Shown piece by piece: positions 32,335-44,418 of a stretch of DNA of 64,000 bases. The notes beneath the pieces are model-generated. The model made no database searches. It was not told where the DNA came from and saw nothing but the letters and a program-made list of their open reading frames with translations. The stretch comes from Amorphophallus konjac (Eukaryota; Streptophyta; Magnoliopsida; Alismatales; Araceae). The position numbers and the translations under genes were made by a program. Position 1 is the stretch's first letter; every line of letters begins with the position of its first letter. The stretch lies in NCBI GenBank assembly GCA_022559845.1, contig CM040121.1:568528140-568592139 (forward strand), given 5' to 3'.

Positions 32335-35300
32335 TCTCAGCTAATCTGGTTTATTCTGTATCTGGTTCCTTGTTATCAGGGCCTTAGTGCCTTAATGAGG
32401 GAGTTCTAGCCCTCGTCTCTTTTCTTTTTTATCCCTTCTTCGTCCAGTATGATGTCTGTCACTCTTCTGTGTCGAGGAATCCAATCATTTGCTCTTCTTT
32501 CATCCTTTCGTCTTGTCAAGTAAGGAATACAAAGCTCGCGCTCCTCAAAGCTCGATGAACGAGATCGCTTCAGGATGCCGATTTTCACGCCATAGATTTG
32601 CAAAGGTATCTTTATTTTGAGCAAAGAAACATGCCTTCATTTCCCTTATTTCTATTATTTCTGCACACGCTTATAATGTTATTCCTCAATATGGTTAAGT
32701 GGCTTTTAGAAATTTGCTTATTTTAATTAAACGAGTTCGCTTCTGCAGCACACCTTAGGCTGGTGATAGCTTCGCGCTGGGAGTCTAATTCCTTTCCCCG
32801 ATAGTTGAGGGTGACCATTGAGCATGGGTTTTCACACACTTCACGGCGAGCCATAGCCGATCTCTCTGAGGCACACCGTTACTGTTTTGGCCATACTTTG
32901 GGTATGCACAAAGGTCTTTTTCTCTTCTCTGCTCGGCCAAGTGCAGGGGCAAGAGATTGATGGATAAGATGACTAACTTAGGCGCTCCCTAATACGAGAG
33001 AGGTCTCAAATAGGGGTAGTCTTGACCCTCGAATATGAGCGTTCATGCTATATCTAGCCAATAAGGGTTGTCAAATGAAAATCATATATGAAAATCAAAA
33101 GAAAATTACGAATCAAAGGCATGGCAAGAGTGGCAGTATAGTTCCCTGCGGGACGCCATGAGCCCGGTCGCATGCATGCCTGATAAATATGTGTCTCAAA
33201 ATCAAAGACACAAAGCCCCGGGGCAATAGACCTATCTCTTTGAGGGGTGGTACATTGGAAGGAAGTCGAATCTTGATATCTCACATCCTGCATAAAGCTT
33301 GTCTCTAATTTTTCTTCTATTTCTCCCTCTTATACTGGGTTGTATCCTAGGTATGGCCTTAGTAGGGGCACCGTTCTTTAGAGACGGTTGGTTGTGGTAA
33401 GCCACCCTCACATGCACGCCCTGCTTAAGGGAAGTCTTTAATGAGAGGGGAGAGACGGTGATCCCTGGCCAGTAGTTCGAGCATGTCTTTGGGTGCTGCT
33501 GATTGCTATTGTCAAGAATCCAAAGAAATGAGCTATTGTCAAAAATCCAAAAAAATGAGATATTGTCAAAAATCTAAAAAATGAGATATTGTCGAAAATC
33601 CAAAAAAATGAGATATTGTCAAAAATAAAAAAAATGAAATCCAAAAAAAAATATTGTTCAAAATTTCAATCATTGTCAAAATCTAAAAAATCAAGAAATT
33701 TGAAAAATCTAAAAATATTTATCTTTTACATTGTATTTTAAGAATAGATACGTAATCTGTTTGCTAAGAGTGCAGGTTGCAGGTACTCAAGCTTTCCTTG
33801 CTCCATATTTTGTTCTATCTATCTCATGTTCATCTTCTGATCCGTTCCCTTTTTCAACCATATCTCTTGATCTATTCTGAAGCTTATGTCCTTCTCAGCT
33901 TTTGTTTGCAATAATTATATCTATATGAGGGGGCTTTACCTCACGATTATGAATCTGGCGGTTCTGCTTCATTCTGATCTTAAGTTTTGATTGAAGGGCG
34001 TATTTGTTTATGTCCTTTGTCCCGCCGTGTCCTTGTCTCGCCGTGTCTATGTCCCACCGTGTTGTCCCACACATGTTATTTTGTTCTTCACCACGTGTTG
34101 TTAGTTGTCTTGCATATGTTGTTAGTCATCCTTCTATATCTCGTGTGTTGTCCCAACCGTGTGGTCATCCCTCATGTTCTTGTCCCGACCGTGTGTCGTC
34201 TCACTGCAATGTTGTCTTGTCCCCCACGTTCATCTTGTATACGTGTGGTTTGTTCATGCCATTGCATATGTACTTGTTCGTCTTGTTGTGTTATTTTCCA
34301 TACGTTTGATCGTTATGTTTTGTTGTGTTGTCGGTCGTTCAGTTAATCGTTGTGTTATGCTGTCTTTCGTTCATGCTTGTTTATCATGGTCATTCATATT
34401 GTTGTTGTCTTATTTGAAAATCCATAAAAATCAGAAAATGCAATAAAAATCTAAAAAAATGTCGTTTCGCTTGGCAGGTAAGTCAGGTATGGCTCTCTAT
34501 TCCTTCTCATTGTTGCATTACTATACGGTATATACGTTATTATAGCCTCTCAAGGATCGACTGGTTGGCCGTGTGTTCTAAGATTTGATGTTCCCCTTTA
34601 ACAAAAACGATGATGATATAAGAGCATACGGCTAATCGTTGGATAGGCTGCTCGGTTGAGTCGGGTGGGGGAGGACGGACTCTGTCTCGCACGTCGTGGT
34701 TGCAAGAAGACTCTTGACCCTGTCCTGGCTCAGCAATATTATCCTTGAGTACTTTCTATTTTATCTTTCTTTACATTCGTTTTAATGATTCCTTTATTTT
34801 AGCCCAGCATGCATCATCTCATTTTGAGCATTCATGCCTCGTGATCCGTTCAAGGATTTCTCCTCAGCAATGGTTGATTGCATCTCAATTCTCTTGGGTA
34901 AGAGATTCTTCATTCCACTCTTGATTTGAACGATTTCTCTGATCTTGCCGCTTGGTCTGGTTGGCCAGCGTGATTCCTGTCTGGATGTTATCTTAGTCTT
35001 ATTTTCCTTTTTCAGCTCTTATGATGTGTTCCTGCCGACCCACTCATTGTCCGTAGATTGTGTCCCCGATGAGGCTGGTCGTGTTTCCTTTCCCTTAGTT
35101 AGTTCTCCAGACATGTCTCATCCTTGTCATCCATTCAGGTGGTTAGTTCGGCGTTTTTGGGAAAATTCATGTCACTTGTTGGTTGTGACGGGTGTCTTTT
35201 TACCTCGATGCCCGCTTTTCAATTCTCTCCGCTTCATCTCTACTTCTTCTCCATTTCACGTCGCTATCGCTTTTGCACTATCTCCTTTCCATTTTACCTC

Positions 35301-35338
35301 CGCGTCGCTTTCGCTCGTTCCCTTGCAAAGCGGACATC
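32335..35338 (+). other. B 3' non-coding region
   Basis: 3 kb with no credible gene. It holds an A-rich tandem repeat of about 27 bp (ATTGTCAAAAATCC units, 33500-33660) and short GTCCCRCCGTGT repeats (34015-34215) that open chance reading frames. Such repeat-bearing 3' regions are common in large plant LTR elements. Confidence 0.7.
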
Positions 35339-35347
35339 AAGGAGGGA
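35339..35347 (+). promoter_or_regulatory. B polypurine tract
   Basis: AAGGAGGGA, 4 nt before the LTR start TGTTGACACC. Confidence 0.65.
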
Positions 35348-35351
35348 CATC

Positions 35352-37341
35352 TGTTGACACCCGTTTTTAGCCCACAAGTTACATCATTTCTCTTATTCAT
35401 CATTTTTGATGTCCCGAATTATCCATTATTTTGGAGCCTTCCTTGGATGGATTTCGAGCCAATTTTCATTGTTCCATTCCCTTTGAGCCCTAGAGATCAT
35501 GATTTCCTAGAGCCCTGGAGCTTATTTTATCAACTTCTGGCTTCTAAGTCAACCTTCGGCCCATTTAGGCCGGCTTCCCTCAAGTAATCGGCTCTCTCCC
35601 TCTGTGCAGTCCTGAAAGTGGTCCTTTTTTATCTCTTTTTGTTCCTCTTTTCAAAAAGTTGTCTTCACCAAAGTTGTTTATCTTTCAAAGATCTACAATT
35701 TCTTCTTCTACACTGTTGGCCAGTTCTTCCCCGATTGTGAGCTATTTGCATTTTTCCGGCGTGCTGTGCTGTTCACCTAAGTCTCAGAATTTTTCTCTTT
35801 GTTCCAGCCCCATTTTCTCCATCTTCCAATCATTTTATCAACTTGCTTTCTTCATAAAAGTTGTTCCCCTCTCAGTTATCTACAATTTTTTCTTCTACCA
35901 CTTTCGCTAGTTCTGTCCCGTTTGAGAGATACGCTTCGATTTCCAAAGTTACGCGCAGTCTACCCAGAATTTTCCTTCATCGGTGTGAAGGTCTAGTGTA
36001 GGTGCGTCAGAGCACATGTGACAGTCTAGTATAGATGCGTCAGAGCACTGTGACGGTCCTATACTAGACCGTCACAGTCAAACTTGTCTGAAATCGTCCC
36101 GTTCGACTCCCAGAGTGTGACAGACTTACCCTAGGCCGTTACATGACTCTGACGGTCCTACGATAGACCGTTACACACAGCAGAGAGTCCAATTTATGCT
36201 GGACTCTGCCCCGAAAACTGCGCGGCGTGCCTATCTTGCAGAGCCCATAACTTCTTCAATTTTTATCCAAATTGATCCCCATTTTTTCCTACTTCTAGCC
36301 CTTTGTATTATCTTGAATTTGGTTCATAGAAATCAAATTTTCATTGACTATATCTCTCGGGATCTGGGTCGCAAGATCAGGATTTAAGCATCCTGGTACA
36401 ACTAAAACTCTATTTTCTAGTGCGACGGGGCTACCTTCCAAGAGCCATATCTTCTAGAATCCTCCTCCGAATTGATCCCCGTTTGTTCCTATCTCTTGTC
36501 CTTAGTATTATCTCGAGTTTGATCCAGAGAACTCGATTTATCTTGAACTATATCTCTGGGAATCGTGATAAGAAGATGGGGCTTTCTTGTAAAACTCTAT
36601 AAAAACTGCCCAGTTCATAGTCGCGACGGGGGGGCTCTTTCTTGGTTCAGGGCAAAGCCATGCTACAATTCCAACTCACAACTTCGACCTTGACTTGAAG
36701 AGAGAAGTATTAGCTTTCAATTCCATCCTTCTGGGCTTGATTTCATGGTCTCTTAGTTCTCTTCCTCTCAAAATAATAAATCATCACAATTTTCTACACT
36801 TTTCTGCTACACATGCACTTTTGCACGTTTTGCATCAATGATTTCTCTTTATCCTCTCAATCAAATCTCGTGATTTCAAATCTCATGCATGCACAACACA
36901 TCCATCTATTATTTCCACCCTTCCACAGGGGTTAAAAATCTCCTCCCGGTGAGTTTGCCTTCAATTTTTACCCCTATTTTATCACTGCGAGATTGATGCT
37001 ACACTTCATGTTCTAATGGATTTTTTGTCCTTGTTTTGGCTTTGTTTTACAAGAGAGCATGAATACAACGTGAGGCCCTCTTCCTCTAGCCGACTGGAGG
37101 GAGAGGAGGTTTGAATCCACAAAGTTCCCCGCACCCCGTTTCAAGCGCGATCAAGTCTTTAAGTTCCAAGGTATACGGCGCCGTTCTTTACACTTCTTCA
37201 TCCTTTGGCATTGTTGGAACCTTGGTGGCGATCACGGTTAATATTTCTCATCCTTTCATCCCCCTTGTCTTTGATTCACATGTTTATGCATGTATGTATT
37301 TAAAGGGGGCGGGATAGGAATCTAATTAAAACAAATCAACA
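35352..37341 (+). repeat. B 3' LTR (uninterrupted)
   Basis: 1,990 bp, TGTTGACACCCG...AAATCAACA. It preserves the empty target site of element A (CCTATCTCTTGTCC near 36488-36501), the palindrome at 36048-36077 and the TATA box at 36597-36605. Confidence 0.94.
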
Positions 37342-37390
37342 TCAGCTTCCTCCATTTGCTTCGACCTGGCAGCTTGCTTGATTCCCATCA
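37342..37390 (-). repeat. F LTR copy 3, last part
   Basis: TCAGCTTCC...ATTCCCATCA matches the end of F LTRs 1 and 2. It is followed by CACAC, the target duplication of F. Confidence 0.9.
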
Positions 37391-37395
37391 CACAC

Positions 37396-38454
37396 TTAGC
37401 CAAGACGAAGTCACATCGAGGAAACAAACCTCTCGGTCGGCTAGAATCTTCCAACCATGATCCTCAACCTATGGGTTATAAGCCCACACGCTTCCACTGT
37501 ACGCTCAACATATGCACACATGCATCAAGGACAATTCGGCATCCGCATCTCAGAACACACTCGACGCCATTGCAATTCACAAACTTCAATATAGCACGCC
37601 TCGAGTACCGACCTTGCTAACAACCGATCACAAGTCGCCATAGTGTAAACCAGGAAGAGCACCAGCTTCAGCACAAAGCACAAAGAACACCTGTCGCAGC
37701 TTCTCCTTACGTCCCGGAACAATTACTGAGCCTCCACAACACAACAGCCGCCAAACACGGCATATCGAACACGGTGCACAACGGCCCCCAAACATAAAAT
37801 ATGGGTCCAAAGCCAAGCAACCATCGAACAAAGGTAAACTCAGGTTCAGAATTAACACAGTCCACACTTAAGCAGACATAGGACAAAGGCTTCACTGAGA
37901 CAGTACTTCCAAGGCTTACCTCAAAAAGACAGCACCAGACAAGATGAGAAGAATCAAGCTCGACCAACAGTAGCTCACCAGGAAGGAAAATCCTAGGTTC
38001 ACCCGAGCATTCTCTCAATCAAGGCATCTAATCGACCACCTCAACACAAGCTTAACACCGCAGGGGCTGAACAAATCTTAGACTAGGACGACCAAAGCAA
38101 CATAAGAATGTGCACGGCCATCACACTAACAAGAAAGTCACCAGCCACATGAACAAATTACAGAAAAATCTCGAACACCGCACTACAGACTTACGCCTGT
38201 CGGTGAAATTTGTCAAGTACAACATAACCGAGACAGACACCACGATGAAGGAAGACCACTCCATCACATCCTGACGAGAGCAAAACCATCTCGCACAGTG
38301 CTAACATAGCACGCACAAGACCACACGCAAAAATGAAGTAATAAACAATCGCAAACAAATGCCAGCTGCCGACTGTACTGGACCTTAAGGACTCTGAATA
38401 CTGCAATATCTCGACTTCCCATGTGCTTTCACACAACACAGCTCTGATACCACC
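37396..38454 (-). repeat. Element G internal region, right remnant
   Basis: Matches element C's internal region near its primer site: GGACTCTGAATACTGCAATATCTCG-type text at about 38390-38412 corresponds to 53438-53462. The Met-tRNA primer site at 38441-38452 follows. No recognisable gene on either strand. Confidence 0.8.
38441..38452 (-). promoter_or_regulatory. G primer binding site
   Basis: Sense TGGTATCAGAGC, perfect, 2 nt from the LTR. Confidence 0.92.
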
Positions 38455-41400
38455 TGTGACGACCCAGGGTCTGGATGCCGGGTAAACCTGATAACACTTG
38501 GATCATGCGAGGCCTACCAAGAGCGGTAAAGCTCCGAAGGGATAAAAGGAGTGTGTGGAGTACATTGAAGTTCCAGATAAAGTAGTAAGCAATTAATATT
38601 TCAATGATCGGGTTTGCTAAAGTAGCAGAAATAAAATTACTTTTTCAATTAACAATTTAAATTAACAGAGTCCAGTCTAAAAGGAAGACAAGTACAGTCC
38701 AACAGGAAAGAAAACGTACACTAAAGTCGGGGGAAGCTCGACGCAGGCAATGCTGGCAACTACGAACTGACACAGAGCGTCACGAACCACGAGGAAGAAG
38801 AAGACCACACCTGAAAAGTAGGGGTGAGCCTCGTGTCACTAGCTCAGTAGGGGTCATGTAGATCCCCACTGGAAACAATGCAGTAACATGCTAAACAACA
38901 TCGCTAAATAGTAAAGCATGAAGAACAGAAGTAACAGCATTGCTAAGGTACAACAGTAAAGCTGTGAAAAATAGGAGTAAAGATAGCTAAAAGAAAGAGT
39001 AAAGTCGTACCGAATAGAACCGCAGCTGTCGAACGAACCTCGGCCCTCTAAGCTACTCCAAACGGGAACAGAAAGGTGAACCCCGATCTCACAAAGTCGA
39101 GCGTTACCGATCTATCGACAAAGCACTAGCTCCAAGTTGAAGCCTACCAAAACAGGTAAAAGCCTACCAAGGCCTACACCGTCAAAGGCACGAACATACA
39201 CAACTAGGTCATCGTGTACGCTATACAAGACTAGACTGCGGGTGAAGCCAACACAGACTACCCGACAAGTCACGTTAAACATGACGGGAACCAGTCACAA
39301 AAATACAATGGGTTAAGTGTCAGGTGACAGAAGTACCTCCTCACTAGAAGAACAGCCAGATGCGTCCACTGACGTCTACTACTGCGGCTTAGGTATCTCA
39401 TACTCACCTGGAACGGCGGTAACAGAGACACACGCAAAGAGCCAAGTACAAGGAACACCAGTACCTAGTGCAAGGAACAATAGAACTATAGTAACGAGTG
39501 ACTAGTCAGGGTCACACCCGTCGGCACTCGTCCAAACGCCCCTGACCACGTGTGCACACACAAGCTCAATGTCTTGAGCCAGGCCTCTAGCTAGTTTTCT
39601 CCCCCAGTAGGACGCTACTGCAAGGTAAGGGAGTCCACGGAAACTAGCCTAAAAACCGTATATCGGGAACTCACCTCGCCACCACTCCTAGGTGGGCCGA
39701 CACACAGGAAAGTGTCGTCGGGCTACGACTAGTGGAGGCTCACTAGACGCATAGACTCCAAAACATCAGTGCTGAAGTACTGATAGGCTAAGATGCACTG
39801 TCACATGTACTATGAATCACTAAGCACAAGACATAAGGCAGACCACCAAACTGCCATTGGACTTAGGACAGACAACTAGACATGCTGACACAACGATCCT
39901 TGAGTCACAACACTCGGGGTCAAGATCATCGCACAAGAGCGGTAACATGTCGCCAATCAGCCTAATCCTTAAGTCAAAGTCACGGCAAAACACCGATAAA
40001 GGAAACAGTACAGAATAGCCGGATCCACACATCCGCATAACACGAATCACGGAGACCTGAGGGATCACCAAGACCCTCAAAACACATGGACACGTAAACT
40101 GAGGTAAGACAACACTTCAAGACGTCCAAAATTCATGTCTCGATCCATACAGGATAGACAAGACACTCACGAGATCACGTGTCAACCACTGGATCACACC
40201 GGGTTGACCAGACACCAATAATGACTCTGAAGCATCACAGAACACAGCTCGATATGATGGCACTCCCGGCTACCTCACAACATGGTCATCGCCCTCATAG
40301 GACGTCCAAGACATCCACGGGACTAAGGGCAAACCACAAGGTTAAGCCAAGACAAATGGAGGCCAAACATAAATAAAACAGAACTCTGGGAAAGGAACGG
40401 TCACACGCTTGACCGCTAGGTGAACCAAGCAGTCAGCCAAAGAGTCGTTACCCTCACACAGAGAACTCAGACACAGTGCGATCATGAAAGGGCCGCACCG
40501 AGATGAATCTTACTAAGTTAGGCAGTCAAGGATATGGCCGCTTCACTCGGAAGACCCATCAAACCAACTCGTAAACGCATAGCGACATGCGGTCTATCGC
40601 AGGGCTGCCAGGCAACCATAGCGGTCATCCATGTGGCCGCTAGACCCAGTCAACCCTGAACCGACTTAAACCAGTCAAACCAGCTTAGCAGTCTCCTAAT
40701 GTGCCACCAAGAACACTATGCGGTCAAGGCTAGGACCGCTAGCCCAAACCGACATAAAACCATTGAACCGACATAAACAGGACCTAGCGGTCGCACAAAG
40801 GGTCGCCAAGGTCAGCCTTGCGATCTATCGCGTGACCGCTTGGCCGAATCGACACATCACACGGAGTCTAGCGGTCCCCAATAGACCGTTTCACAAGGTT
40901 TAGCGGTCCTTCAAAGGGCCGCTAGCCATCCCAAACGGTCTATCGCGTGACCGCTAAGACCCTAACCGACATAGAACCAACATCAAACCAAACGGTCACC
41001 CCTGGACTGTTTAAGGCACCCAAACAATCACTGTTATGACTGCTAAGGCATTACGGAGGGTAAAACAGAGGAATGCCCAAACCCAACATTTCCATGCCCC
41101 ATTCGCCCTAAAACAAGGGGAAACAACCCTAATAGTGATACACGCCTTCCACAGACCGGAAGGGATCCAAACGACACCAAAAACACAAGAAACATGCGAT
41201 TCCACCGAATCGACCCAAAATAAGTCACATGGGTTCCCGGGCTCATACCGGTCCCAAATGACAACCAATCACAACGAAACCAGCGGGAATGGAATGCTAA
41301 CATGCCAGGGATTCAAATAACACTAATTATGCTAGAAATCATCGCCGAGAAAGGCGAACATGTCTCACACCCCCCAAAGCATGCTTCACCCAAAACGAAG

Positions 41401-42037
41401 CTAAACCCGCTCGTTCTTACACCGTTTAGCTCGAAATCACGGGGGAACGCAGAACAGGAGTAGGGCTTCCATCTGCCTACCACCACCGAAGTTCTAGCGC
41501 ACCGAAACGACTAAACCACGCTAGAAACCATCTCACAAACGAAACCACGCCGGCTTTGAATCCACCGAGGGATCGCGCCAATGCCAGGCTCCATTCATCA
41601 CCCCATCACGCTCCAGATCAACTCCACGACGTCCCTGCCTTGCCCACCTCGCCACGGTAGCGCGTCCCGCGGAGAGAGGAGAAGAGAGGAGAGAGGACGA
41701 GAGAGAGGAAGTGAGCGACGGTGAGGAGAGAGGAAGGAGAGAAAAGAAAAAATAGAAAAAGGAAAATTAGGAATTTCCTAATTTTCGTAAAATCTGATTT
41801 TTGGCCCAAAAATGCACTAATTTAGAAAAAAATGGAAAAATAGTCTACATAATCTTCGGAAGGAGCACAACGCAATTGTAGCATCCTTGAGTCGATGAAC
41901 TCAACAATAAACTCACCACAGGGTTCCGTAACTTGTACGAGAGAAAAACTCACGTGGATCGTAAAACACAACTCAGGACCCACAAAAGCGTTCCGAATGC
42001 TCTCCGATAAAGATCCGATAGACCCAAGATATTACAT
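38455..42037 (-). repeat. Element G 5' LTR (3.6 kb)
   Basis: The + strand starts TGTGACGACCC and ends GATATTACA (sense TGTAATATC), parallel to C's TGTGGTGACCC...GGCATTACA. 3,583 bp. It contains a field of GCGGTC/GACCGC and CTATCGC motifs (40500-41010), at the place where C has its GAACGCGCTA repeats, and a GAGAGAGGA purine tract (41670-41740). The partner LTR is missing, so no target duplication can be tested. No gene. Confidence 0.8.
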
Positions 42038-42048
42038 AGCCACCATTA

Positions 42049-42248
42049 CCTGATACGGTGGCCTTGCCACCTTCACTTGATACGGTGGCCTGCCCACCAT
42101 CCGTTGATACGGTGGCCTGCCCACCACCCCTTGATACGGTGGCCTTGCCACCTTTACCTGATACGGTGGCCTTGCCACCTTCACCTGATACGGTGGCCTT
42201 GCCACCTTTTCCTTGATACGGTGGCCTTCTCACCACTTGATACGGCGA
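42049..42248. repeat. Minisatellite, GATACGGTGG units of 26-30 bp
   Basis: Eight copies starting at about 42052, 42079, 42106, 42133, 42160, 42187, 42217 and 42240, alternating GATACGGTGGCC with TTGCCACC-type text. It lies about 160 bp before a purine tract and LTR start, the usual place of hypervariable repeats in Tat/Ogre 3' regions. Confidence 0.93.
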
Positions 42249-42405
42249 CGTCTGCCTTCGTGCTTTGTCCACCTGCCGCTCGGTTTCGCACCGTGTTTTG
42301 ACGCGACGATTTCAGGTGTTGCCGCTCCTGTGCGCACCTCTATTTTTGGGGCACGTCACTCCTTGTGGACGAGCACCCGCTTTAACCTCCCCTAACATCC
42401 GGGTC

Positions 42406-42414
42406 AAGGGGAGA
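42406..42414 (+). promoter_or_regulatory. E polypurine tract
   Basis: AAGGGGAGA directly before TGCTGCCGAATTTTT. Same signature as repeat D (10257 and 60934). Confidence 0.7.
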
Positions 42415-42619
42415 TGCTGCCGAATTTTTGCCAGAACAATACACTTTTAAAAGACAAAAGGAAGCAACAAACAAACGGAATAAGTAACAATAAGACGCCT
42501 CCGACTGAGGTGAAAGAACTGTGGAAGACACGAAAAGAATTGAGCCCGCACTGCCGTGGCATTTGTGACGGTTCGGACCTGGGCACCGACTGAATAAACA
42601 AAAAAAGGGATTAATAAAT

Positions 42620-42684
42620 ATATATATATATATATAATAAAAATAGAAATAAAATTAAAAAGAATAGTAAAATAATAAATAATA

Positions 42685-42720
<36 letters not shown>

Positions 42721-42790
42721 GGAAATAAATAATAAATAAATAACTAAAGATAAGAAATATATATATATATATATGATAATAAATAAAGTA
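42620..42790. repeat. TA and TAA microsatellites
   Basis: TA runs at about 42620-42636 and 42757-42772, and a TAA run of about 11 units at 42686-42719. Confidence 0.95.
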
Positions 42791-42944
42791 ATAAAATAAT
42801 AAACAAATCTTCAAATTGGAGCGTTGCAGGAAACTCTGCCTTTGACCCTATGCTTGGGGTGCACATACCTTCTTTCATCCTTGTGCCCATATGCACACAC
42901 CTTCCTTCATCCTGGTGCCCATGTGCACCGACCTTCCTTCACCC

Positions 42945-43400
42945 CGATGCCCATGTGCATCGACCTCTGGCTTCAACCCCTTTGCACATTTCAAATGTGC
43001 ATCGACCTCTGGCTTCAGCCTCTTTGCATATTTCAAATGTGCATCGACCTTCCTTCATCCTGGTGCCCATGTGCATCGACCTCTGCCTTCAGCCCCTTTG
43101 CACATTTCAAATGTGCATCGACCTTTGGCCTTCACAACACAAATGTGCATCGACCTCTGTTCTTCATAGTACAAATGTGCATCGACCTTTGTCCTTCACA
43201 ACACAAATGTGCATCGACCTTTGTTCTTCACAGCACAAATGTGCATCGACCTCTGTTCTTCGTAGCACAAATGTGCATCGACCTTCATAGCACAAATGTG
43301 CAACGACCTCTGCTCTTCAGAGCACAAATGTGCATCGACCTATGTTCTTCCTAGCACAAATGTGCATCGACCTCTGTCCTTCAAAGCATAAACATGCACT
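42945..43400. repeat. 32 bp tandem repeat (AAATGTGCATCGACC units)
   Basis: Unit starts at 43109, 43141, 43173, 43205 and 43237 are exactly 32 bp apart; earlier copies are longer (41-43 bp) and later ones vary. All three forward frames are largely open across it, as expected for a repeat not divisible by 3, so the 176- and 146-codon frames are not taken as genes. Confidence 0.93.
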
Positions 43401-43427
43401 GACCTTCCCCTGCACTGCCTAGTGCTG

Positions 43428-43575
43428 CACCGACCTGCCTTATGCTCGGACCTCATCAAGGTCTACCTGCCTTATGCTCAGACCTCATTAAGGTCTACCT
43501 GCCTTCATCTGAAGGTCTACCAATCTCCAGCATTGATTTCATTAAGGTCAACCTGTCTTCGGGACAGGTCAACCT
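43428..43575. repeat. 31 bp tandem repeat (AAGGTCTACCTGCC units)
   Basis: Three to four degenerate copies of an AAGGTCTACC/GACCTCATCAAGG unit. Confidence 0.75.
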
Positions 43576-44400
43576 CTCTTCAGCCCTTTTGGCTCATCCT
43601 TTTACACACGCTTCAAATACAATAAAAATCTGACAATACATAAATAATAATAATAATAACAAACTCACAAATAAAATAATAATAATTATTATTATTATTA
43701 ATGATTTAAATAATTTAAATAATAATAACATGATGAAACCTACTCCGCAGCCTCGTTTCTCCTCGAGACTCGGTGTAAAGGGAATATTGATGCTGCCCCT
43801 CCAAGTCGAGTTCGGACCTTGGGAACCATCCCGATATGGCCGTGGTCCGACATTGCTCTGGGCCGATAGTTCGTCAAACTAGGATTCGTTGCCATTGGGA
43901 TTTGTTTCCGCTCTTTTATTGAAATTGCCGTAAACTCGGCAAACATTTGTACGAGTTTATTTCCGCTTATGTAGTACCTTCAACACGGACTCTCGTCCGA
44001 ATACAAAATGGTCCCCCCGAGTGACCGACATGTTTCGAATGCTTGTTTCTCTAAACATAGGGTTTCCCAGCTGATTCAAGATCGCTATCGTCTTGTTTCT
44101 TTTGATATAATTCTTCAGACCATAAGGCCCTTATTCCTGATGATTAATCAAGGGTGTTCTCCAGTATGGGGGATGTAAATAACGCCGTGGCCTTTATGAA
44201 ACGGCGGGTTTTGGTCTCAACACGAACTACACAATCGACTGACTAAGTCAGATCGAGCGCACAAAGGGCTTCCATGAAGCCCGAATAAATCGTCACTTCG
44301 TGACTGGCACGCCCTCGCACTAAATAAATCAATAAACCCAACTAATCATGCAATTAATTTAGAACTTAATTCTTTTCAAATTTTAGTGCGTCCACAAGTC

Positions 44401-44418
44401 TGGCACGCCCGGTGGGAC
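44401..44418 (+). promoter_or_regulatory. E primer binding site (putative)
   Basis: TGGCACGCCCGGTGGGAC, 4 nt after the LTR end CCACA. The form is that seen after LTRs of Tat-lineage gypsy elements in plants. Confidence 0.65.

Larger units (their letters stand above)
14499..37341 (+). mobile_element. Element B: gag-only (TR-GAG-like) LTR retrotransposon
   Basis: Two 2.0 kb LTRs (TGTTGACACCCG...CAACA) enclose an 8.3 kb internal region with a primer-like site, a long leader, one gag-type frame, 3 kb of non-coding sequence and a purine tract. No reverse transcriptase, RNase H or integrase motif is found in any frame of 27027-35351. The insertion site in F LTR 3 has imperfect 5 bp duplications, GCAGC (14494-14498) and TCAGC (37342-37346). 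The 5' LTR is itself split by element A. The gag zinc motif and the primer site suggest a Tat/Ogre-like relative. Confidence 0.87.
11546..37390 (-). mobile_element. Element F: gene-less retrotransposon, LTR-internal-LTR-internal-LTR
   Basis: Three copies of a roughly 936 bp LTR are separated by two internal regions of only 95 and 94 bp. The LTR reads TGATGCGGGA...CCCATCA on the + strand. The outer ends are flanked by CACAC at 11541-11545 and 37391-37395, so the whole array behaves as one insertion. Each internal region holds just a Met-tRNA primer site and a purine tract, which fixes minus-strand orientation. The third LTR is split at 14498/37342 by element B. With no coding region it must borrow enzymes; the LTR is longer than in typical TRIMs (usually a few hundred bp). 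Confidence 0.9.
42415..44396 (+). repeat. Element E LTR (Tat-like)
   Basis: TGCTGCCGAATT...GCGTCCACA, about 1,982 bp, with a purine tract on its left and a primer site on its right. It includes AT-rich and TAA microsatellites (42620-42790), a 32 bp tandem repeat (42945-43400) and a 31 bp repeat (43428-43575). The boundaries rest on the flanking signals only, as no second copy is in the window. No credible gene. Confidence 0.65.

Noticed and set aside
34004..34446. Cys-rich small protein genes
   Set aside because: Three overlapping frames over a TTGTCCC/CCGTGT repeat; no signal or conservation.
42824..43354. 176-codon frame with repeated CIDL motifs
   Set aside because: Produced by the 32 bp tandem repeat, which opens several frames; no start context or family match.
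42945..43400. CRISPR array
   Set aside because: Units are contiguous and near-identical along their whole length, without unique spacers, in a plant genome.
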